Below are positions 18,019-23,422 of a DNA stretch of 23,422 bases, piece after piece (the first letter of the stretch is position 1; the number at the start of each line of letters is the position of its first letter). Source of the stretch: DASWHK01 sp036398215 (GTDB taxonomy: Bacteria > Acidobacteriota > UBA890). Made by a program: the position numbers and the translations under genes. Under the pieces are notes generated by a model. The model made no database searches, was not told the origin of the DNA, and worked only from the letters and a program-made list of their open reading frames with translations. The stretch covers positions 1 through 23,422 of the forward strand of contig DASWHK010000302.1 of NCBI GenBank assembly GCA_036398215.1, read 5' to 3'.

Positions 18019-19305
18019 ATGCTGGACGACGCCGCCATTCCCGCCCGACCGCCGCGCCTCGCGGCGCGCCTGCGCCGTGATTCGCTGCGCCGCTCGCCGA
18101 TCCGCCAGATCATGGAGCTGGCGGCGCGCGACAACATCGTCAACCTGGGGCTGGATCCCGAAGAGGTCATCTCCTTCGCCGGCGGCTGGGTGAACCATCG
18201 CGCTCCCGAGGAGCTGCGCGAGGAGTACCGGCGGATCGCCGCGGACCCGGAGCTATTCCACCAGACCGGCGGCTACTCGCCGACTCGCGGCCTCCCCGAG
18301 CTGCGCCAGACGCTGCTCGCCGCCGACCGCGCCCTGTTCGGCACCGAAGGGCTCACCGACGCCCATGTGATCGTCGGCCAGAGCTCGACGCAGCTCACCT
18401 TCTGCCTCTTCTCGGCGCTGCTGGACCGCGGCGATCGGGTGCTGCTGTTCGACCCGACCTACGCCAACTACCCGCCGCAGCTCGGCATCTGCCAGGAGGA
18501 CATCGAGGTGCTCACCCAGCCGGTGCTCGACACCGGCACCTGGAGCTACTTCGCGGACATCGACGCGATCCTCGCCGGGATCGAGGAAACCCTGCGCCGC
18601 CAGCAGCCCAAGCTGCTGTTGTTCTCCTCTCCCGACAACCCCAGCGGCCAGATCGTCCCCGACGCGGCGTTCTTCGCGATCCTTCGCATGGCCGCCGCCG
18701 CCGGCTGCCTGGTCGCCGTCGACTACGCCTACCGCACCCAGTACTTCAGCGACCGGGCGCCGGCGCAGTTCGGCGCCAGCCCGGCCGAGCACGAGAACCT
18801 GATCCGCATCCACTCGAACTCGAAGTGGTGCCGTGGGCTGGGACGGCGACTGGGGTGGATCGAGGCGCGTCCGGACATCATCGAGGCCCTCGAGATCGTC
18901 CAGCAGAGCGTCGCGCTGTGCCCCGATACGATCCACCAGGTGGCGCTGGCCCGATACCTGGAGAAGGCCCTCGGCGACGGGTCGCTGCCGGCCTACATCG
19001 ACGAGACCCGTCGCGCCTACGCCCAGGCCGCCGCCCACATGGGGCGCTGCATCGAGGAGTACCTGGGCATGCCCTACCTCACCCCGCAGGGCGGCCTCTA
19101 CACGGTCGTCGACGTCGGCGGCGATGGCGACCGCTTCGTCCGCGAGGTCCTCGAGCAGACCGGCGTCGTCTTCGTCCCCGGGCGCGGCTTCGGCGCCACC
19201 CTCGGCAACGCCATCCGCGTCTCGTTCGGCCCGCTGGTCGGCGATCTCGAGCAGATGGAAGCCGGCTTCGCGCGGGTGCGCGCCTACCTCGACGGCAAGC
19301 GCTGA
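18019..19305 (+). CDS. PLP-dependent class I/II aminotransferase (specificity unknown)
   Basis: A 428-residue fold-type I enzyme. The N-terminal SPIRQIMELAARDN and VISFAGGW resemble the LysN/2-aminoadipate and MocR-associated aminotransferase group. GGYSPTRGLPELR precedes the large domain, VGQSSTQLTFCLFSALLDRGD is the cofactor phosphate-binding region, SSPDNPSGQ carries the NPxG block, and VAVDYAYRTQYF the Asp and Tyr that bind the pyridine ring. HSNSKWCRGLGRRLGW carries the Schiff-base Lys269, and IRVSFGP the carboxylate-binding Arg. ATG 18019 is preferred to a GTG at 17995, which would add eight unrelated residues. The substrate cannot be read from the sequence and no pathway neighbours help. 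It is divergent from the phosphatase. Confidence 0.88.
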   Translation: MLDDAAIPARPPRLAARLRRDSLRRSPIRQIMELAARDNIVNLGLDPEEVISFAGGWVNHRAPEELREEYRRIAADPELFHQTGGYSPTRGLPELRQTLLAADRALFGTEGLTDAHVIVGQSSTQLTFCLFSALLDRGDRVLLFDPTYANYPPQLGICQEDIEVLTQPVLDTGTWSYFADIDAILAGIEETLRRQQPKLLLFSSPDNPSGQIVPDAAFFAILRMAAAAGCLVAVDYAYRTQYFSDRAPAQFGASPAEHENLIRIHSNSKWCRGLGRRLGWIEARPDIIEALEIVQQSVALCPDTIHQVALARYLEKALGDGSLPAYIDETRRAYAQAAAHMGRCIEEYLGMPYLTPQGGLYTVVDVGGDGDRFVREVLEQTGVVFVPGRGFGATLGNAIRVSFGPLVGDLEQMEAGFARVRAYLDGKR

Positions 19306-19353
19306 CCGCGGCGCGGCCACCAGCAGCCAGCATCCCGTTGGAAGCGATCCGGA

Positions 19354-19389
19354 GGAGCCCGAAGCCCCGGAGCCTTGTCCGGAAGCTCC
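19354..19389. terminator. Nested hairpin in the convergent aminotransferase/VPS10 gap; weak terminator candidate
   Basis: GGAGC (19354-19358) pairs with GCTCC (19385-19389), enclosing a tighter stem CCGGA (19367-19371)/TCCGG (19378-19382) with a 6-nt loop. There is no U-tract. Nothing else is seen in the 186-nt gap 19306-19491, where I find no gene. Confidence 0.25.
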
Positions 19390-19491
19390 CGATCGCTCCG
19401 TCGCAGCGCGCCGCTCGCGCCCTTCTGCTACCAAGAAGCGTCACTCGACCGCGGCTTCATCCGCCAGGAGTCGGCCGCGGCCCATGGGCGA

Positions 19492-22350
19492 CTACTGAGG
19501 GATCCGCACCACGTGGAAGGTCTGCGCCGGCCCGACCGGCGTGACCGTCTCGCCGCTCTTGATGCCCAGCCGGGCGTGATACATCCCCGGCTCGACGATC
19601 GGGCCCTGGTTGCCGCGGCCGCCGCCACGGCCCCCTCGCCCACCGCGCCCACCGCCTTCCTCGTCCGGCGGCGGCGGATCCTCGCGCAGGTTCCAGGTAA
19701 CGCGGCGCAGGCCGGCGGACTCCTCGAGCTCCAGTTCGCGAACCTGATCGCCGTCGGGATCGGTGATCGTCAGCACCAGCTCCCGCCCGTCGCCGAGGTC
19801 GTCGCGGACGTTGTAGGTGAACACGGCGCCGAACGGCGGGTTGGGCGTCGTGTAGTTGCCCGAGAGGCTTTGGATGCCCGCCGATCCCGCCGGCGCCAGC
19901 CCGATCGTGTTGAACAGGTAAGCGTCGCGGAGGCCGAACAATCGCACCTCTTCGGACAGCGCCTCGGCGCTGATGTCCCGCAGCGGGCTGTAGTCGTCGA
20001 GCACGTAGAAGCCCCGCCCGAACGTGCCCAACACCAGGTCGGTCTCGCGCCGCTGCACGGCCATGTCGCGCACCTGGGCGACCGGCAGGCCGCCCTTGAG
20101 CTGCGCCCAGTGGTTGCCGCCGTCCACCGTGACGAAGACGCCGAACTCGGTGCCGGCGAACAGCAGGTCGCCATTGACGTGATCCTGGATCACCGAGTAG
20201 ACCGGGTGGCGCGCCGGCAGGTCGCCGGCGATCGACGTCCAGGTGCGGCCCCGATCGGTGCTCTTCACCAGATAGGGCTGGAAGTCGCCGCGCTGCCAGT
20301 TGTTAAGGGCGACGAACACGGTGTCGACGGCGCGCGGCGACGGAAACACGTCGGTGACGTAGGTCCACTCCGGCACGCCGGGGAAGCTCTCCACGCGCCG
20401 CCAGGTCTTGCCGCCGTCCTCGGTGATCGACAGCAGGCCGTCGTCGGTGCCGGTGTAGATCAGCCCTTCGAGCAGCGGCGACTCGTCGAGCGTCACCACG
20501 TTGGAGAGCGCCGTCGTCGAGGCGTTCAAGCGCACCGCGTCCTCCGGCCAGACGCGGCCCATGATCGGCAGCTCGCTGCGGTCGAGGTTGCGCGACAGGT
20601 CGCCGCTGATGCGCTCCCAGTCGTCGCCGCGGTTGTCGCTGCGGTACAGGAAGTTGCTCGCCCAATAGAGGCGGGTGTTCTTGTGCGGGCTGATAATGTA
20701 GGGCGCGTCCCAGTTGATGCGCTCGCGGCCGGAGCCGCGGCCGCCGCCCCCGAAGCCGCCCTGCTGGTTGTTCTCGGCCTCCTCGTCGCCCGGGAAGGGG
20801 ACGTCCGGGCGGATGCTCACTGACTCGCCGGTGCGCTTGTCGAGACGGCGGATGCCGCCGCCCTGCGAGGTGGCGTAGACGGTGTTCGGGTCCTCCGGAT
20901 CGCTGCGCGACTGGAAGCCGTCGCCGCCGGCGACCACGTACCAGTCGCTGGTGCGGATCCCCCACGGGTGCAGCGTCCGCGACGGGCCGCACTGCGAGAA
21001 GTTGTCCTGGGTGCCGCCACAGACGTGGTAGAAGGGCCTGGTCTCATCGACCGAGACCCGGTAGTACTGGGTCACGGGGAGATTGGTGAAGAAGCGCCAG
21101 CTATCGCCGCCGTCGTATGTCTCGTAGAGGCCGCCGTCGTTGCCCAGCACCATGTGGTCGGGGTCCGCGGGATCGAAGGCGATCGCATGGTGGTCGACGT
21201 GGACACCCGAGCTCTCCCAGCCCGCCGCGCGCCAGGTCGCCCCGCCGTCCTCGCTGCGGTCCATACGCGTGTTGATCGAATACATGACGCCCGGCCGGTG
21301 CGGGTCGAGGAACAGCTCCTGGTAGTACTCGGGGTTGCCGCCGCCGAACCACTCCTCTTCCTGTTGCTCCTCCTCTTCCTCGTCGCCGCCGCCGCGGCCA
21401 CCGCGCCCGCCACCGCGACCGCCGCGTCCGCCGCCGCCCTCCTCCTTGCCCCAGCGCTCCCAGCTGTCGCCCTCGTCGGTCGAGCGGTACAAGCCGGTGG
21501 CGTCGCCCTGCGCGGCGATCAGCGCGAAGATCGTCGCCGGCCGCGTGCGCCCGTCGATGGCCAGGGCGATCCGACCCATGTCGGTGTCGGGGAGGCCCTC
21601 GGTGAGCTCCTCCCAGTCCTCGCCGCCGTTGGTCGACTTGTAGAGGCCGCTCTCCGGGCCGCCGCCGACCAGCTGGCCGACGCGGCGCCGCCGCTGGTAG
21701 GCGCTCGCGTACAGGGTGTCGGGGTCGTGCGGGTCGAGCACCACCTCGTTGACCCCGGTGTCCTCGCTGATCGTCAGGATCGCCTCCCACGTCCGGCCCC
21801 CGTCGGTGGTCTTGAAGAGGCCGCGGTCGCCGCCGGGGGCGAACAACGGCCCATGGGCGGCCACGTAGACGACGTCGGAGTCGCGTGGGTCGATGACGAT
21901 GTTGCCGATGTGCTCGGAGGTCTCCAACCCCACCCGCGTCCAGGTCTCGCCCGCATCCGTAGACTTGTAGAGGCCGTCGCCGAAGTGGGCGCTGCGCTGG
22001 CTCTTGTTCTCGCCGGTGCCCAGCCAGACGACGTTCGAGTCGCGCGGATCGACCACCACGCAGCAGAGCGTGAACGAGCCGCCGTCGTCGAAGATCGGCT
22101 CGAAGTGGATCCCCCGGTTGGTGGTCTTCCAGAGGCCGCCGAAGGCGCTCGCCACGTACCAGGTGTTGGTGTCGTTGGGGTCGATCTCGACGTCGGCGAT
22201 GCGCCCGGTCACCAGGCCGGGCCCGATGCTGCGAAAGGCGATGGCCTCGAGCTGCTCGGCGGTCGGCGGCGCCAGTTGCTGGCCGATGCCCGGCCCGGCG
22301 AGAGCGATGAATCCGATGGCGACCAGTACCAGAACGAACGGCGATCTCAT
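19492..22350 (-). CDS. Secreted VPS10/sortilin-like BNR-repeat beta-propeller protein
   Basis: A 952-residue exported protein. Signal peptide MRSPFVLVLVAIGFIALAGPGIGQ is followed by the family start FRSIGPGLVTGRIADVEIDP. At least ten Asp-box (BNR) motifs of the form SxDxGxTW recur (STDAGETW, TTDGGRTW, STNGGEDW, STDEGDSW, SEDGGATW, TYDGGDSW, TEDGGKTW, STDRGRTW and others), indicating one or two large beta-propellers. The C-terminal segment has an FlgD-like strand domain. Three Gly/Arg-rich or acidic insertions lie at about residues 303-337, 528-546 and 894-916. The start is ATG 22350, with CGGAG at suitable spacing; the ATG 13 codons upstream overlaps a -10-like box and would bury the signal peptide. 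The function of this family in bacteria is unproven; glycosidase or peptide-binding roles are guesses. Confidence 0.85.
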   Translation of the reverse strand: MRSPFVLVLVAIGFIALAGPGIGQQLAPPTAEQLEAIAFRSIGPGLVTGRIADVEIDPNDTNTWYVASAFGGLWKTTNRGIHFEPIFDDGGSFTLCCVVVDPRDSNVVWLGTGENKSQRSAHFGDGLYKSTDAGETWTRVGLETSEHIGNIVIDPRDSDVVYVAAHGPLFAPGGDRGLFKTTDGGRTWEAILTISEDTGVNEVVLDPHDPDTLYASAYQRRRRVGQLVGGGPESGLYKSTNGGEDWEELTEGLPDTDMGRIALAIDGRTRPATIFALIAAQGDATGLYRSTDEGDSWERWGKEEGGGGRGGRGGGRGGRGGGDEEEEEQQEEEWFGGGNPEYYQELFLDPHRPGVMYSINTRMDRSEDGGATWRAAGWESSGVHVDHHAIAFDPADPDHMVLGNDGGLYETYDGGDSWRFFTNLPVTQYYRVSVDETRPFYHVCGGTQDNFSQCGPSRTLHPWGIRTSDWYVVAGGDGFQSRSDPEDPNTVYATSQGGGIRRLDKRTGESVSIRPDVPFPGDEEAENNQQGGFGGGGRGSGRERINWDAPYIISPHKNTRLYWASNFLYRSDNRGDDWERISGDLSRNLDRSELPIMGRVWPEDAVRLNASTTALSNVVTLDESPLLEGLIYTGTDDGLLSITEDGGKTWRRVESFPGVPEWTYVTDVFPSPRAVDTVFVALNNWQRGDFQPYLVKSTDRGRTWTSIAGDLPARHPVYSVIQDHVNGDLLFAGTEFGVFVTVDGGNHWAQLKGGLPVAQVRDMAVQRRETDLVLGTFGRGFYVLDDYSPLRDISAEALSEEVRLFGLRDAYLFNTIGLAPAGSAGIQSLSGNYTTPNPPFGAVFTYNVRDDLGDGRELVLTITDPDGDQVRELELEESAGLRRVTWNLREDPPPPDEEGGGRGGRGGRGGGRGNQGPIVEPGMYHARLGIKSGETVTPVGPAQTFHVVRIPQ

Positions 22351-22387
22351 GGCGCGGCTCCGCTGGGGATGGAGAGGGTGCCGCGGC

Positions 22388-22395
22388 ATGGTAGC
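22388..22395 (-). promoter_or_regulatory. Candidate -10 element (GCTACCAT) of the VPS10 gene
   Basis: TACCAT (22393..22388) preceded by GC on the minus strand, the same octamer as before anmK. It predicts a leader of about 30 nt with CGGAG before ATG 22350. The -35 is poor. Confidence 0.35.
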
Positions 22396-22414
22396 AGGCC
22401 AACATGCCCTCCCG

Positions 22415-22443
22415 TTGTCGCGGCGGCTCCTTATGGGTATCGT
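22415..22443 (+). promoter_or_regulatory. Candidate promoter of the M28 peptidase gene
   Basis: TTGTCG (22415-22420), a 17-nt spacer, then TATCGT (22438-22443), with a leader of about 70 nt ending in GGAGG (22511-22515). It lies back to back with the VPS10 -10-like box within the 172-nt divergent gap. Confidence 0.4.
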
Positions 22444-22522
22444 TCCCCATCAGGTATCCCCACGAGATCGAGAAACACCCGCGTCCGTCCCGGTACGGCG
22501 TGACCTTCTTGGAGGATCAGCG

Positions 22523-23422
22523 ATGCAAACGCGAGCCATCGTCGTAGCCCTGGCAGCTGTGCTGGCAGTCAGCTCGAGCGCCGTTTCTTCCCCGCAGCAG
22601 GCGGCTCAAGAGGATGACCCGATCCAGACCCTGGTCAGCCGTCTGACCCTGGACAACTACAAGGCCACGCTCAAGGGGTTGACCCAGTTCGGCGACCGCC
22701 GCCAGGGCACCCAGCGCAACCGCGACGCGGTCGACTGGATCGAGGCCCAGCTGCAGTCGTTCGGTTGCACCACCACCGAGCGCATCACCTACATCCATCC
22801 GGTGCCCCGCCCCGAGGGCGCGGGTCAGCGCGGCGGCGGTGGCGGTCGTGGCGGTCGTGGCGGCGGTCGTGGCGGTCGCGGCGCCACCGAGCCGCCCGAT
22901 CTGACGACGCCGACCGGCGGTCTCGTCGGCCGCCGCGGCAACAGCTCGGGCGGCAGCGTGATCTACGGCCACCGCGCCCGCACCGGCGTCAACCGCGACC
23001 TGATGGCGCAGCCCGACGAGCGCATCCGCGCGCTCAACGTCGAAGAACCGGTCGACGGCGAGCGCACCGAGGTCTACTGCACCAAGGTCGGCACCACGCG
23101 TCCCGACGAGATGTACATCATCGGCGCCCACATGGACGGCCACGGCGTCAACGAGGCGGTCAACGACGACGGCTCGGGCACCGCGCTGGTCATGGAGCTG
23201 GCGCGCGTCTTCCACTCCCCCGGGGTCCAGACCGAGCGCTCGATCCGCTTCGCCCTGTGGAACAACGAGGAGACCGGACTCAACGGCGCCCGCGCCTACG
23301 TCGCCCAGCGCCAGGCGCTGCAGGGCATCGAGGACCCGCCGGGCTCCGGCCGTTATCCCGAGCCCACCTGGCTGGGCATGGTCCAGCACGACATGATGCT
23401 GTGGGACCATGGCATGCCGCGC
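22523..23422 (+). CDS. Secreted M28-family zinc metallopeptidase, N-terminal 300 residues; C-terminus beyond window
   Basis: An exported aminopeptidase or carboxypeptidase-type enzyme with two zinc ions. Signal peptide MQTRAIVVALAAVLAVSSSAVSS is followed by an M28 N-terminal region with FGDRRQGTQRNRDAVDWI. The zinc site is GAHMDGHG with His203 and Asp205, then NDDGSG (214-219) and NNEETGLNGARAYV with Glu249 and Glu250, the catalytic and metal-binding pair. An insertion at about residues 102-121 is almost pure Gly and Arg (GGRGG repeats) and lies between the N-terminal region and the zinc core. ATG 22523 is preceded by GGAGG at 7-nt spacing. The frame runs off the window without a stop; the usual length is 450-550. 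It is divergent from the VPS10 gene. Confidence 0.92.
   Translation, partial: MQTRAIVVALAAVLAVSSSAVSSPQQAAQEDDPIQTLVSRLTLDNYKATLKGLTQFGDRRQGTQRNRDAVDWIEAQLQSFGCTTTERITYIHPVPRPEGAGQRGGGGGRGGRGGGRGGRGATEPPDLTTPTGGLVGRRGNSSGGSVIYGHRARTGVNRDLMAQPDERIRALNVEEPVDGERTEVYCTKVGTTRPDEMYIIGAHMDGHGVNEAVNDDGSGTALVMELARVFHSPGVQTERSIRFALWNNEETGLNGARAYVAQRQALQGIEDPPGSGRYPEPTWLGMVQHDMMLWDHGMPR
22828..22884 (+). repeat. GGTCGTGGC-type short tandem repeat encoding a Gly/Arg tract
   Basis: Low-complexity DNA built from GGCGGTCGTGGC-like units encodes GGGGGRGGRGGGRGGRG in the M28 peptidase. Comparable tracts on the minus strand in the VPS10 gene lie near 21345-21445 and 19605-19668. All preserve the frame. Confidence 0.75.

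Noticed and set aside
20968..22503. 511-codon plus-strand frame
   Set aside because: It is antisense to the VPS10 gene; no signal or domain is visible and the codon pattern mirrors the opposite strand.
22517..23410. 297-codon minus-strand frame opposite the M28 peptidase
   Set aside because: The plus strand has the zinc ligands, signal peptide and Shine-Dalgarno; the antisense frame has none.

Overview
The window is high-GC bacterial chromosome (roughly 70 % GC by eye). It is densely packed with genes on both strands, and no gap exceeds about 240 bases. Housekeeping genes (mutS, tsaB, psd/pssA, purA, hutH, anmK) sit beside genes typical of Acidobacteriota and similar soil or marine Gram-negative lineages: a giant membrane-anchored Ser/Thr kinase with a PP2C phosphatase, a secreted VPS10/BNR-repeat protein, a secreted M28 peptidase with Gly-Arg-rich tracts, and an outer-membrane barrel protein. 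Acidobacteriota (for example Thermoanaerobaculia-like) is my best guess from gene content alone. No rRNA, tRNA, CRISPR array, insertion sequence or prophage was seen.

Layout. 1-818 (-): start of anmK, cut by the window edge. 892-1476 (+): VTT/DedA-type membrane protein. 1591-4242 (-): mutS, divergent from 4351-5082 (+) tsaB. 5183-5425 (+): small DUF465/YdcH-like protein. 5532-6988 (+): psd-pssA, overlapping by 4 nt, the phosphatidylserine/phosphatidylethanolamine pathway. 9482-6996 (-): likely three-gene operon of DUF2065 membrane protein, hutH and a HEAT-repeat lipoprotein. 9602-10924 (+): purA. 10981-12330 (-): outer-membrane barrel protein. 17781-12514 (-): PP2C phosphatase followed by a 1496-residue Ser/Thr kinase. 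18019-19305 (+): PLP aminotransferase. 19492-22350 (-): VPS10/BNR exoprotein, divergent from 22523-23422 (+), an M28 peptidase cut by the window end.

Most worth a second look: (1) the kinase, with a cytoplasmic catalytic domain, 3.5 copies of a 121-residue repeat kept in exact register, a 17-unit pentapeptide (EKREA-type) charged helix, one membrane span and about 500 extracytoplasmic residues of TPR-like helices ending in an NTF2-like domain; (2) a recurring TANNNT, often GCTANNNT, -10-like element before nearly every gene or operon, sitting only 6-9 nt from the ATG in four genes without a Shine-Dalgarno, which suggests leaderless transcripts; (3) RGG-like tracts inside two exported proteins encoded by divergent neighbours; (4) a perfect 9-bp inverted repeat between mutS and tsaB. 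All functional calls rest on motifs read by eye; no database search was run.
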